A stretch of DNA of 64,000 bases from Salinisphaera sp. T31B1 (GTDB taxonomy: Bacteria; Pseudomonadota; Gammaproteobacteria; Nevskiales; Salinisphaeraceae). Position numbers and translations under genes: made by a program. The notes beneath the pieces were generated by a model. That model did not search any database. It worked only from the letters and a program-made list of their open reading frames with translations, and had not been told where the DNA came from. The stretch lies in assembly GCF_040361275.1 (NCBI RefSeq), contig NZ_APNH01000003.1:1-64000 (forward strand), read 5' to 3'. The stretch's first letter is position 1; the number at the start of each line of letters is the position of its first letter. This document shows positions 45,821-54,266 of this stretch, piece by piece.

Positions 45821-46836
45821 TGCGCGCGGTGGTCTGCAACCAGTTGGGCAGCTATCGCGACCTGGTGGTCGCCGAGCGTGAGCGCCCCGTGGCCGGGCCT
45901 GGCCAGGTCCTGATCCGCTGTGCCTATGCCAGTGTGTCTTTCGCGATCACGTTGGTGGTCGCGGGCAGCTACCAGCGCAAGTCCACGCCGCCGTTCATTC
46001 CCGGCAGCGAAGTCTCCGGGGTGGTGGCCGCGACAGGCGAGGGCGTCGACGAGTTTGCCGTGGGCGATCGAGTGGTGGCGATCGTGCGTGAAGGAGCCTA
46101 TGCCGATTATGTGGTGGCCGATACGCCGACGATCTATCGGGTGCCCGACGATCTGGCACTCGATCTGGCGGTCAACGTGCCCTTATCTTTCGGCACCGCG
46201 CACGCCGGGCTGATCACCCGCGCCGGGCTCGTCGCCGACGAAACACTGCTCGTACACGGAGCGGCCGGGGCGCTCGGCATGGCCGCGGTACAGATCGGGC
46301 GTATGACCGGCGCCCGGGTCATCGCTACCGCCAGTACCGATGCCAAGTGCGATGCGGCCCTCGTGGCCGGCGCCGATCATGCGATCAACTATGCCACGAC
46401 GGGCTTTCGCGATCCCGTCAAGGAGCTGACCGGCGGCGCAGGCGCCGACGTGGTGTTCGACCCGGTCGGTGGCGACGTGCTCAACGAGTCGATCCGGGCA
46501 ACCGCGGTCGAAGGTCGGGTCGTGGTAGCCGGCTTTGCCGGCGGTACGATTCCGCAGGTTCCGGCCAATATCCTGCTGGTCAAGAACATCAGTCTGCTCG
46601 GGCTCAATTTCAGCGAGTATTTCGGCTGGGGTGTACGGGATCGCAGCGTCGAGTTCGCGCCCCGGCTCAAGCAGAGCATGGCCTTGCTGCTCACGGCGGC
46701 CGCCGAGGGTCGGTTGCATCCGAGTATCGGTCATCGCAGTCCGCTCGAAGATGTCGTGAGCGCGATCGATCATATCGTCGAACGCCGCGCGGTCGGCAAG
46801 GTCGTGCTCGTCATCGACGATCAGGCCGCGGCATGA
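45820..46836 (+). CDS. NADPH:quinone-oxidoreductase-like MDR protein
   Basis: The start is the ATG at 45820, overlapping the CoA-transferase stop by 1 nt, giving 338 aa. It is a zinc-free MDR enzyme with PPFIPGSEVSGVVAATGEGV and the nucleotide motif LLVHGAAGALGMAAVQIGRMTGARVIATAS. Members reduce quinones or enoyl/acryloyl thioesters with NADPH. In this operon a role in reducing a CoA-bound unsaturated intermediate is plausible but inferred. It overlaps dctQ by 4 nt. Confidence 0.88.
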   Translation: MRAVVCNQLGSYRDLVVAERERPVAGPGQVLIRCAYASVSFAITLVVAGSYQRKSTPPFIPGSEVSGVVAATGEGVDEFAVGDRVVAIVREGAYADYVVADTPTIYRVPDDLALDLAVNVPLSFGTAHAGLITRAGLVADETLLVHGAAGALGMAAVQIGRMTGARVIATASTDAKCDAALVAGADHAINYATTGFRDPVKELTGGAGADVVFDPVGGDVLNESIRATAVEGRVVVAGFAGGTIPQVPANILLVKNISLLGLNFSEYFGWGVRDRSVEFAPRLKQSMALLLTAAAEGRLHPSIGHRSPLEDVVSAIDHIVERRAVGKVVLVIDDQAAA

Positions 46837-47366
46837 AGCGTGTTCTCGAGGGCTTGTCGCGGCTGGCCGGGTTGATCGCGAGTCTGGCCGTGGTGGCGAT
46901 GATGCTGCACGTGACCATCGCCGTCGTGCTGCGCGTCGGCTTCCGGGCGCCGGCCAGCGGCACCATGGAGATCGTGAGCTATTTCTACATGGTCGCGGCC
47001 GTGTTCCTGGGCATCTTCGTGGCTGCCTGGCAGAACGCGCATATTCGTGTCGATGTGATCGCGAACCTGTTTCCGGCTCGTATCCAGCAGGTCACCGACC
47101 GGCTGGCCGAACTGGTCATGCTGGCGTTTTTCGTGTTCTTTGCCTGGGGTCTCTGGCGCACGGCCTTGCAGAAGACCCAGCAGCGTGAAGAGGTGGACGC
47201 CATCTTTGCCCATCTGACCGTCTGGCCCAGCCGATGGCTGGCCGTGGCGGGGCTTTCTCTGGCCGCCCTGGTGGTGATGTGGCGCCTGGCCCGGATGCTC
47301 ACGGGTCGGCCGACCCGCGAGACCGACGAGGGCCTGGTAATCGACGACGACGAGGCCTTGCGATGA
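46833..47366 (+). CDS. dctQ: TRAP transporter small permease (DctQ family)
   Basis: The ATG at 46833 lies inside the upstream stop (ATGA) and gives 177 aa. Four TM segments are readable (LAGLIASLAVVAMMLHVTIAVVLRV; YFYMVAAVFLGIFVAAW; LAELVMLAFFVFFAWGLW; WLAVAGLSLAALVVMW), with the family motif GTMEIVSYFYMVAAVFLG. DctQ pairs with DctM in the inner membrane. It overlaps dctM by 4 nt. Confidence 0.9.
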   Translation: MKRVLEGLSRLAGLIASLAVVAMMLHVTIAVVLRVGFRAPASGTMEIVSYFYMVAAVFLGIFVAAWQNAHIRVDVIANLFPARIQQVTDRLAELVMLAFFVFFAWGLWRTALQKTQQREEVDAIFAHLTVWPSRWLAVAGLSLAALVVMWRLARMLTGRPTRETDEGLVIDDDEALR

Positions 47367-48670
47367 GTCCGGTCACGATCGGGCTGGCCTGTATCGGGCT
47401 GCTATTGTTCCTGATTGCCATTCGGGTGCCGATCGGCGTGGCACTGGGATCCAGTGCGGCGGTGGGCATCTATTTTCTGCGTGGGCTGACCGCAACGCTG
47501 TCGTCGCTCGGTGCCGCGACCTTCGACTTCGTGGCGCACTGGTCGCTGACGGCGATCCCGATGTTCATTCTCATGGGGGCGATCGCCTTTCATTCGGGGC
47601 TGACCGCGCATCTGTTCCGGGCCGCCCGGGCCTGGCTGTCGTTTTTGCCCGGCGGACTTGCGATCGCGACCAATCTGGCCAGTGCCGGCTTTGCCGCAGC
47701 CTCCGGCTCGAGTGTGGCCATGGCCGGGGCCATGTCGCGTCTGGCGGTGCCCGAGATGCTGCGTGCCGGTTACGACAAGGGGCTGGCCACCGGCGTGGTG
47801 GCCGCGTCGGGAACACTGGGCGCGCTCATTCCGCCGTCGATCCCGTTCATCCTCTACGCGGTGTTCATGGAAGCCTCGGTCAGCCGGCTGCTGCTGGCCG
47901 GACTGCTCCCCGGCCTACTGACGCTGGTCGCCTATACCGGCTTGATCATGATTCGAGTCAAGCTCAACCCGGCGCTGGCGCCGCGCAGCCAAGAGACCTT
48001 CTCTCGACGCGAAAAGTGGCGGCTGCTGCTGCGCGCCTGGCCGTTGCCGTTGATCGTGGCCGGCGTGGTCGGCGGATTGTATTCGGGCACTATCACCGCG
48101 ACGGAGGCGGGCGCGTTCGGTGCCTGCGTGGCGGTGCTCGCCTCGATCCTGGATCGGTCGTTTTCGTGGTCGATGCTGCGCGTGTCGGTAGTCGAGACCG
48201 TACGCACGACTGCGGCGATCTTCCTGATCGCCATCGGTGCGGTGTTGTTCTCGCGCTTTCTAACGCTCAGCCAGATTCCGATGCAGATCGGCATGCTCGT
48301 GGACGCGTACTCGGTGAACATGGTGGTGTTCTTCGTGCTCACCTCGGCGTTCTATCTGGTGTTGGGCATGTTCCTCGACCCCATCGGCCTGATGCTGGTG
48401 ACGCTGCCGATCCTCGCACCGGTCATGCACAGTCTGGGTGTCGACGAGATCTGGTTCGGGGTCATCGTGGTCAAGTTCATCGAGATCGGTCTGCTGACAC
48501 CGCCCATCGGACTGAACCTGTTCGTCACATCCGCCGCGGTCGGCGACGCCGTGCCGTTCGACCGCGTGGTACGCGGCACGCTGTGGTTCTTGTGCGCCGA
48601 GGCGGTCGTCATGATCCTTCTGTTCACCTTCCCGTCGATCTCGCTGTTCATCCCCAACTTGATGAGCTAG
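47363..48670 (+). CDS. dctM: TRAP transporter large permease (DctM family)
   Basis: The 435-aa product has about 12 TM segments and the DctM features SLTAIPMFILMGAIAFHSGLTAHLFRAARAW, ASGSSVAMAGAMSRLAVPEMLRAGYDKGLATGVVAASGTLGALIPPSIPFILY and FIEIGLLTPPIGLNLFV. It forms the sodium- or proton-driven channel of the TRAP system. It follows dctQ directly, and the AtuA-family gene starts 32 nt after its stop. Confidence 0.95.
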   Translation: MSPVTIGLACIGLLLFLIAIRVPIGVALGSSAAVGIYFLRGLTATLSSLGAATFDFVAHWSLTAIPMFILMGAIAFHSGLTAHLFRAARAWLSFLPGGLAIATNLASAGFAAASGSSVAMAGAMSRLAVPEMLRAGYDKGLATGVVAASGTLGALIPPSIPFILYAVFMEASVSRLLLAGLLPGLLTLVAYTGLIMIRVKLNPALAPRSQETFSRREKWRLLLRAWPLPLIVAGVVGGLYSGTITATEAGAFGACVAVLASILDRSFSWSMLRVSVVETVRTTAAIFLIAIGAVLFSRFLTLSQIPMQIGMLVDAYSVNMVVFFVLTSAFYLVLGMFLDPIGLMLVTLPILAPVMHSLGVDEIWFGVIVVKFIEIGLLTPPIGLNLFVTSAAVGDAVPFDRVVRGTLWFLCAEAVVMILLFTFPSISLFIPNLMS

Positions 48671-48702
48671 CGCAGTCGGGCGAACACTTAACCAGGAACG
48701 AT

Positions 48703-50055
48703 ATGCTCAAGATAGGGACCGGGTCCGGCTGGTGGGGCGATCGCATCTCGCCGGCCGTCGAGCTCGCCGAGAAAGGCGATCTGGATTATCTGTGTTTCGA
48801 GACCATGGCCGAGGCCACGGTGTCCACGGCACAGGTGCGCAAGCGCCGTGACCCCGATTTCGGCGGTTTCGACACCTATCTGGACGATCGCATGGCCGCG
48901 GTGCTGCCGCACTGCATTCGGCGCGGCACCCGGATCGTGTCCAATCAGGGCTGGGTCAATCCGGTGGGCGCGGCCCGGGCGATACGCGCACACCTGGACC
49001 GGCTGGGGGCTCACCACTGGAAAGTCGCCGCAGTCACGGGATCGATCGTCAGCGATCGGATCGCCGAGCTGGCCGGACCGATCATGGAGACCGGGCGCGA
49101 ATTCGACAGCATCGAGGGCGAGATCGTGAGCGCCGAGGCCTATCTGGGGGCGGCCGGGATCGTACAGGCGCTGGCCGACGGAGCCGATATCGTGGTCACC
49201 GGTCGCGTGGCTGACCCAGCGTTGTTCCTGGCGCCGATGATGCACGAGTTCGGCTGGCGCGCCGACGACTGGGACCGGTTGGGCGCAGGCGCCGGAATCG
49301 GCCACCTGATGGAATGCGGCGCGCAACTGACCGGCGGCTATTTCGTCGACCCCGGCTACAAAGACGTCCCTGAACCGTGGAATCTGGGTTTTCCCATCGC
49401 AGAAGTTGAAGCCGACGGTGCGGTGGTGTTCGGCAAGCTGCCCGACACGGGCGGCGTGATCGATCGTCATACCGTGCTCGAACAGATGTTCTACGAAGTC
49501 CACGATCCGGCGCGGTATATCACGCCGGACGTAGTGGTCGATTTCACCGGAGCCCGTATCGAGCCGATGGGGCTCAATCGTGTGCGTGTGACCGGTATCA
49601 CGGGCACCCCGCGAACCGATACGCTCAAGGTCTCGATCGGGGCCCAGGAGGGCTTCATTGGCGAGGACCTGTTCGTCTATGCCGGGCCGGGAGCGCTGGA
49701 CAAGGCATATCTGGCCGAGCGCATTCTGCGGGAACGGTTTCGTATCGTGGGACTGCAGGCCAGCGACCTGCGGTTCGACTTCATCGGCGTCAACGCGGTC
49801 CATGGCCCGATGAGTCCGGTCCCGGCCACGCCACCCTACGAAGTTGCGGTCCGCGTGGCCGCGCGCTGTCGGACACGTGCCGAAGCGCTCAAGATTGGTC
49901 GGGAGGTCGACGGCATGGCCGTGTCGGGTATCGGCTCGACCGGCAAGCGCGTGCCGTTCGCCGAGCGCGTGCGCGAAGTCATCGGCATCTGGTCGACGCT
50001 CATCGACCGTGACCAGGTCAGCCCGCAGGTACAGTTCATCGAGGCCGGATCATGA
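48703..50055 (+). CDS. AtuA-family (DUF1446) protein
   Basis: The ATG at 48703 gives 450 aa. The product resembles acyclic-terpene-utilisation AtuA proteins (GTGSGWWGDRISPAVELAEKGDLDYLCFETMAEATVS; VTGRVADPALFLAPMMHEFGW; ECGAQLTGGYFVDPGYKDVPE; GLQASDLRFDFIGVNAVHGP). AtuA is encoded with citronellol/geraniol degradation genes in Pseudomonas, but its reaction is not known. Here it is encoded with a TRAP transporter and CoA-transferase, which suggests degradation of a branched or unusual acyl-CoA. It overlaps the next gene by 4 nt. Confidence 0.87.
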   Translation: MLKIGTGSGWWGDRISPAVELAEKGDLDYLCFETMAEATVSTAQVRKRRDPDFGGFDTYLDDRMAAVLPHCIRRGTRIVSNQGWVNPVGAARAIRAHLDRLGAHHWKVAAVTGSIVSDRIAELAGPIMETGREFDSIEGEIVSAEAYLGAAGIVQALADGADIVVTGRVADPALFLAPMMHEFGWRADDWDRLGAGAGIGHLMECGAQLTGGYFVDPGYKDVPEPWNLGFPIAEVEADGAVVFGKLPDTGGVIDRHTVLEQMFYEVHDPARYITPDVVVDFTGARIEPMGLNRVRVTGITGTPRTDTLKVSIGAQEGFIGEDLFVYAGPGALDKAYLAERILRERFRIVGLQASDLRFDFIGVNAVHGPMSPVPATPPYEVAVRVAARCRTRAEALKIGREVDGMAVSGIGSTGKRVPFAERVREVIGIWSTLIDRDQVSPQVQFIEAGS

Positions 50056-50435
50056 ATCACCCGGATAGTCACAACGTGACGGTACGAGAACTTGCTCACA
50101 CCCGTTCCGGCGACAAGGGCGATACCTCCAATATCGCGGTGATCGCCTACCATCGGGCGAGCTATGCCCTGCTGGCAGAGCAACTCACCGTCGAGCGGGT
50201 CGGCGCCCATTTCGCGGGCGTGGTCGAAGGCGAGATACGCCGATACGAGGTGCCGGGCCTGTCGGTGCTGAACTTCGTGTGCGAGGGCGCCCAGGGCGGC
50301 GGCGTATCACGGAGCCTGCGCCTGGACAACTACGGCAAGACCCTGGCTTCGGCGATGCTCTCGATCGGCATCGATCTCCCGCCCGGGTTCGATGCTTCAA
50401 TATTGCGCGGTCCGGGCGGCGCGGCCTCCGGCTAG
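50052..50435 (+). CDS. AtuA C-terminal-domain-like small protein
   Basis: The 127-aa product has VTVRELAHTRSGDKGDTSNIAVIAYH, the motif found at the C-terminus of long AtuA-type proteins or as a separate small partner. LRLDNYGKTLASAMLSIGIDLP is also typical. It starts inside the AtuA stop, so the two probably act as one complex encoded as split genes. It is the last gene of the operon and is followed by a hairpin terminator. Confidence 0.82.
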   Translation: MNHPDSHNVTVRELAHTRSGDKGDTSNIAVIAYHRASYALLAEQLTVERVGAHFAGVVEGEIRRYEVPGLSVLNFVCEGAQGGGVSRSLRLDNYGKTLASAMLSIGIDLPPGFDASILRGPGGAASG

Positions 50436-50455
50436 CGCACCATCCAGGCGACATG

Positions 50456-50492
50456 AAAAAGCCCCGCTGATCGGACGATCAACGGGGCTTTG
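50456..50492. terminator. Terminator between the AtuA operon and gfa
   Basis: GCCCCGCTGATC (50461-50472) and GATCAACGGGGC (50477-50488) form a 12-bp stem with one mismatch around a GGAC loop. AAAAA on the left gives a U-run on the minus strand, so it serves gfa best; on the plus strand only TTTG follows. Confidence 0.8.
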
Positions 50493-50526
50493 TCCGAATC
50501 GGCGCCGCCGCCGATTAATCAGCGTA

Positions 50527-51093
50527 TCAGAGCACGCCTTTCTGCTTGGCGGTATGCGTGGCGATCACGTCCATGAGCGTGGGCGACAGACAGTCATACG
50601 GCTCGAGGCCGATATCGTGCAGGTGGCGGCGCACCTCGCCCATCTTGTCCGGGTCGGCCCCGGCCTCGATGATCGACGACACGAATGCGGCGAACTGCGG
50701 CGGCTCCCAGCCGTCCTCGCTCGACAGCTCGGTATGGACGAAATCCAGCCCGTAGAACGGATGATCCGAGTTTTCGATACGGCCGTACATGTGCGTGCCG
50801 CATTCGCTGCAGGCATGGCGCTGGATCGCGGCCGACGAATCCACCACCTTGAGTTTTTCCTCGTTAGCGGTGACCTTGACGCTGTCTTTCGGTACCACCG
50901 CAATCTGGGCAAACTGGGCGCCGTCAGGCTTCCAGCACTTGGTACAGCCGCAGACATGGTTGTGGGCGCACTGGGACGATACGCTGACCTCCACCGGGTT
51001 GCTGCTGCACTTGCAGCGCAGGGTGCCGCCGGAAAAACCATCGGCGGCCGGCGTCATGCCGTTATCGACAGAGGGATGTATCGTTGTACTCAT
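50527..51093 (-). CDS. gfa: Glutathione-dependent formaldehyde-activating enzyme (Gfa)
   Basis: Gfa speeds formation of S-hydroxymethylglutathione from formaldehyde and glutathione, the entry to glutathione-linked formaldehyde oxidation. The 188-aa product has the zinc-binding cysteines [20 protein letters not shown] and [11 protein letters not shown]. It lies about 4 kb from the PQQ alcohol dehydrogenase cluster, which could produce formaldehyde if methanol is a substrate. The upstream region carries repeated AT-rich palindromes that may be operators. Confidence 0.93.
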   Translation of the reverse strand: MSTTIHPSVDNGMTPAADGFSGGTLRCKCSSNPVEVSVSSQCAHNHVCGCTKCWKPDGAQFAQIAVVPKDSVKVTANEEKLKVVDSSAAIQRHACSECGTHMYGRIENSDHPFYGLDFVHTELSSEDGWEPPQFAAFVSSIIEAGADPDKMGEVRRHLHDIGLEPYDCLSPTLMDVIATHTAKQKGVL

Positions 51094-51118
51094 GAGAACT
51101 CCTCGCTTGTGCGCTGAT

Positions 51119-51131
51119 AAATGTTACTTTA
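51119..51131. repeat. AT-rich palindrome, copy 1
   Basis: AAATGTTACTTTA lies 26 nt upstream of the gfa start and nearly matches the site at 51204-51216 (11 of 13 positions). It may be an operator or a -10-like region; the binder is unknown. Confidence 0.45.
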
Positions 51132-51203
51132 TTACGTGCAATCCGAGCGTGTGCCCGGTCTGTTCACAACATTACTCCGCTGCGGGCCGAGGTCAAACGC
51201 AAA

Positions 51204-51216
51204 TAATGTTATATTA
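51204..51216. repeat. AT-rich palindrome, copy 2
   Basis: TAATGTTATATTA is the core of a perfect AAATAAT-N5-ATTATTT inverted repeat (51201-51219), 85 nt from copy 1. A third partial TAATGTT occurs near 51170 on the minus strand. The cluster sits in the gfa/M48-protease divergent promoter region. Confidence 0.5.
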
Positions 51217-51297
51217 TTTCACTTTGCCGGTCGCGATCGACGCGAGACTCACGTTCCGTAGCCGGCCGGTCGTGCCGATTTCTTCTCGGAGCCGATC

Positions 51298-52488
51298 ATG
51301 GGCGAGCCTCTCACCTTGAGCACCACAGGGCTCACGGCGTGGCTGGTCACTGGGCTGGTCATACAGGCGGTGGTCTGCGCCGCCCAATGGCGGCATCTGA
51401 ATCGCTTGCAGCGCTCTGGTCAATTCGCCGGGCGTGCCTGTCGCTATGGCCAGCGGCGCGCGGTGTTCCAGGGGCTCGTATTCGCCGAACGGCTGGCGCG
51501 AATCGGGCTGTGGCTGGGTACGGGCTGGCTCGTCGTCCTCCATGGCCTGGTCGCCACGGGCGGCTATCTGTCGGGTGTCGCGTTCGCGGTGGTTTTTGCG
51601 ATGGCCGATCAGGCGTTGCAACGGGTGCTGCCGTGGGCGCGCTGGTACTGGGTCGAGCGGGCCGCCGGGGTGTCGACCACAACCGCCGCCACGGTGATCG
51701 GCGACGCCGCGCGGCAGTGGCTGACACAGACGTTCACGGCGTTTGCCGGGGCCGTGTTCGTGCTCTGGCCGTTCTACACGCTCGGCAGTGCATGGCAATG
51801 GCCGGCAAGCGGATTGTGTGTTGTGGTCGGGGCGGGCGTGCTGCTCTGGCTGCGTCCGCAGGTCATCGAACCGTGGTTTCATCGATTCACCGAATTACCG
51901 GCCGGCGACCTGCGCAGCCGCCTGGCCGCGCTGATGCATCGCTGCGGCGCCGAGCTCGACAGCGTCCTGGTCATGGATACCTCTCGCCGATCGCGTCTGG
52001 CCAATGCCCAGTTCACAGGCTGGGGCCGACGCAAGCGGGTGGTGCTGTCGGATACTCTGGTTGCGCAACTCGACCCGGCCGAGCTGGAGGCCGTCATGGC
52101 CCACGAGCTCGGCCATTTCCAGTGTGGCCATTTACGCCGCTATTACGGGCTCCAGGCCGTCCTGCTGTGGCTGGGCTGGTTTGTGTTCGGCACGCTGGCG
52201 CCGTCGTTCCTGGCAAGCACGGAGCCGGCCTTTGCGGCCGCCGGCGCCTATCTGCTGTTGCCGGCGCTGGCCTGGCCTTTGTCACCGTGGTTCGCCGCCC
52301 TGCGCAGGCGGTACGAGTACGAAGCAGACGCCTTTGCCGCGCACCACGCCGGTCGCGGGGCGCTGCTCAGTGCGCTGGAACGCCTGTTCGCGAACAATCT
52401 GGGCGCACCCACCATGGCCCGGGGCTATGCGCTGATGTATGCCACCCATCCGCCGGCCGACCGTCGTCTGGCACGGCTGCGGCCCTAG
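51298..52488 (+). CDS. M48-family membrane metalloprotease (Ste24/CAAX-protease-like)
   Basis: The 396-aa product has several TM segments and a zinc-protease motif HELGH (H269, E270, H273) with the distal Glu in RRYEYEADAFAAHHAG. The order — N-terminal TM bundle, GWGRRKRVVLSDTLVAQLDPAELEAVMAHELGHF — matches M48 peptidases of the Ste24/HtpX group, which cleave membrane or misfolded proteins. It is divergent from gfa. Its substrate is unknown. Confidence 0.9.
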   Translation: MGEPLTLSTTGLTAWLVTGLVIQAVVCAAQWRHLNRLQRSGQFAGRACRYGQRRAVFQGLVFAERLARIGLWLGTGWLVVLHGLVATGGYLSGVAFAVVFAMADQALQRVLPWARWYWVERAAGVSTTTAATVIGDAARQWLTQTFTAFAGAVFVLWPFYTLGSAWQWPASGLCVVVGAGVLLWLRPQVIEPWFHRFTELPAGDLRSRLAALMHRCGAELDSVLVMDTSRRSRLANAQFTGWGRRKRVVLSDTLVAQLDPAELEAVMAHELGHFQCGHLRRYYGLQAVLLWLGWFVFGTLAPSFLASTEPAFAAAGAYLLLPALAWPLSPWFAALRRRYEYEADAFAAHHAGRGALLSALERLFANNLGAPTMARGYALMYATHPPADRRLARLRP

Positions 52489-52539
52489 CCGGCCACACGA
52501 CGGCCCGCCTTTGCTGCACCTGCGCAATGTGTCAGAAAC

Positions 52540-52570
52540 GGGACGACATGTCGCTCGATCCGGGACATTT
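52540..52570 (+). promoter_or_regulatory. Porin upstream activator module (GGGACR-N3-TGTCS-N8-GGGACATTT)
   Basis: Half-sites are GGGACG (52540-52545), TGTCG (52549-52553) and GGGACA (52562-52567), followed by TTT. The same arrangement occurs upstream of the PQQ dehydrogenase gene at 55281-55310. It lies about 90 bp upstream of a sigma-54-type promoter, as enhancer-binding protein sites do. Strand is relative to the porin. Confidence 0.65.
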
Positions 52571-52652
52571 GTGAACCCGATCGGAAACGCTCAGGCGCTT
52601 GATTCGTCTGTTTTTCCCGGAAATCGCCCGGTGCATCGACAGTGCGAGCGGT

Positions 52653-52668
52653 TGGCATACGCTTTGCT
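52653..52668 (+). promoter_or_regulatory. Sigma-54 promoter of the porin gene
   Basis: TGGCATACGCTTTGCT matches the -24/-12 consensus TGGCACG-N4-TTGCW at every core position, with GG and GC spaced by 10 nt. Transcription would start near 52679. A 6-bp hairpin (GCGCGT/ACGCGC, 52685-52700) would lie at the mRNA 5' end. About 328 bp of non-coding sequence separates the protease gene and the porin, and this is its main recognisable content. Confidence 0.75.
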
Positions 52669-52816
52669 GTGATTGATGTAACCCGCGCGTAGGGACGCGC
52701 TGGGCAGATGCGGCGACCACCGCTTGCAATGGCCTTAGAGCCAGTCAACAGAAGTCCGGGCTCGACGCCACGGTCGGACGCCGAAAAATAACGATTACGA
52801 GCAAGGGGAGATCAAC

Positions 52817-54130
52817 ATGCGTGTGAGGAAACTAGCGCTTTCGGCGGTGGGTTCGCTGGCGCTGCTGGGCACGGTACCGGCGGCGCAGGCCATTGATATC
52901 CAGGCCGGCGACTGGACGTTCACGGCGACCGGCGAGATCAACGCCAACTATGTCTATACCGCCTGCGACAACCAGTCGACGCCCACCAACTTCGGCGGCA
53001 CGGTCGCCGGTAATGTGGTCGGTGCCTGTAACGTGGCGGGCCCCGTCGGCGAGAACGATATTTCCGGCATTCGCACCGGCCTGCTGCCCGGCCAGCTGGT
53101 CTTCACCGCCGCGACCCAGCAGAACGGCTGGGATATCTCAGGCACCTTCGGTCTGTATCCCGGCATCGTCACCAACGACAACCTGTCGCCGAACGTCGGT
53201 CCGGGCAATAACGTGGGCCTGGGGACCACCGGTCTCGACATCCGCCAGGTCTTCCTCAAATTCGGCAACGCCGAGTTCGGTACCGTCAAGGCCGGTCGCG
53301 ATTTCGGCCTGTTCGGCTTCGACGCGATCATCAACGACATGACCATCCCAGCCGTGGGCGTGAGCTCGGTGGCGGTGGCCTCGCCGGGCAACACGACGCT
53401 GGGCTCGATCGGCTTTGGCTATATCTATACCGACACGCTCAGCCAGATCAACTACACGACGCCGGACATGGACGGCTTTACCTGGACGATCGGTATCATC
53501 CAGACGATCGATTCGCTGACCGCCGGCAGCACGATCGGCATCGGCGAGACCGCACCCGGTTTCCAGACCCAGTTCAAGTATGCTTGGGACGGCGGCTTCG
53601 TGTCACTCAACGGCGTGACGCTGGAAGTCGACGGGATCACCGATACCCGTGACGGCAGCACCGACAAGAACCGCGTGTATGGCGCGGACCTGAACTGGAA
53701 GCAGAGCTTCGGGGCGATCGATATCCTGCTGTCGGGCTATTACACCAAAGGCATCGGTTCGGTGGCCTATCTGTTCGACAGTTTCGATGGGGCCGGCAAC
53801 TCGCGCGACTCCTACGGTGGACTGGCACAGGTGACCTATACGGCCGGCAAGAACAAGTTCGGCGTGAACTACGGTGAATCGCGTCTGGACGACACCGGTT
53901 TCGATCAGGACTTCTACCCGAACGCGGTAGCCGACAATGGCGATCCGGTCTGCGTGACCGGCGGCAACTGCCTGTTCAAGGTCAATCGCAAGGTCACGGC
54001 CGGCTATTACTACAGCCTGACGCCCAACCTCACGCTGACCACCGAGTACTCGCATGCGATCTCCGAGGACCATGCCAACAACAATATCGATTCCGACAAC
54101 GTGAACGTCGGCGCGTTCTTCACCTTCTAG
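52817..54130 (+). CDS. Outer-membrane porin
   Basis: The 437-aa product has a signal peptide (ALSAVGSLALLGTVPAAQA), an N-terminal GDWTFTATGEINANYVYT strand and a periodic beta-barrel pattern ending in an aromatic residue (NVGAFFTF). The family resembles general diffusion porins of gammaproteobacteria. Four cysteines lie in extracellular-type loops (ACDNQS, GACNVA, VCVTGGNC). A sigma-54 promoter and the shared activator module upstream link its control to the PQQ dehydrogenase, suggesting it admits the alcohol substrate; this is inference. Confidence 0.9.
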   Translation: MRVRKLALSAVGSLALLGTVPAAQAIDIQAGDWTFTATGEINANYVYTACDNQSTPTNFGGTVAGNVVGACNVAGPVGENDISGIRTGLLPGQLVFTAATQQNGWDISGTFGLYPGIVTNDNLSPNVGPGNNVGLGTTGLDIRQVFLKFGNAEFGTVKAGRDFGLFGFDAIINDMTIPAVGVSSVAVASPGNTTLGSIGFGYIYTDTLSQINYTTPDMDGFTWTIGIIQTIDSLTAGSTIGIGETAPGFQTQFKYAWDGGFVSLNGVTLEVDGITDTRDGSTDKNRVYGADLNWKQSFGAIDILLSGYYTKGIGSVAYLFDSFDGAGNSRDSYGGLAQVTYTAGKNKFGVNYGESRLDDTGFDQDFYPNAVADNGDPVCVTGGNCLFKVNRKVTAGYYYSLTPNLTLTTEYSHAISEDHANNNIDSDNVNVGAFFTF

Positions 54131-54151
54131 TCGCACTATCCCCTGCGACGG

Positions 54152-54181
54152 CCGGACAGCATCGCTGTCCGGTTTTTTTTT
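54152..54181 (+). terminator. Porin gene terminator
   Basis: CCGGACAGC (54152-54160) and GCTGTCCGG (54164-54172) pair perfectly around a 3-nt loop, followed by nine T. It is a strong intrinsic terminator 21 nt after the porin stop. Confidence 0.93.
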
Positions 54182-54266
54182 GCCGAGTGCTAGCGGTAAG
54201 TGATCGGCCGGCATACGCTAGACATTGATTACGCTGGAAGATTCGGGTGCTCAATGAGGAGGAGCC

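Noticed and set aside
48016-48702. Upstream extension of the AtuA reading frame into dctM
   Set aside because: It overlaps the DctM membrane segments out of frame; the ATG at 48703 matches the AtuA N-terminus.
54195-54235. GGCATACGCT near 54210, similar to the porin -24 element
   Set aside because: The -12 TTGC half is missing, so it is not a sigma-54 promoter.
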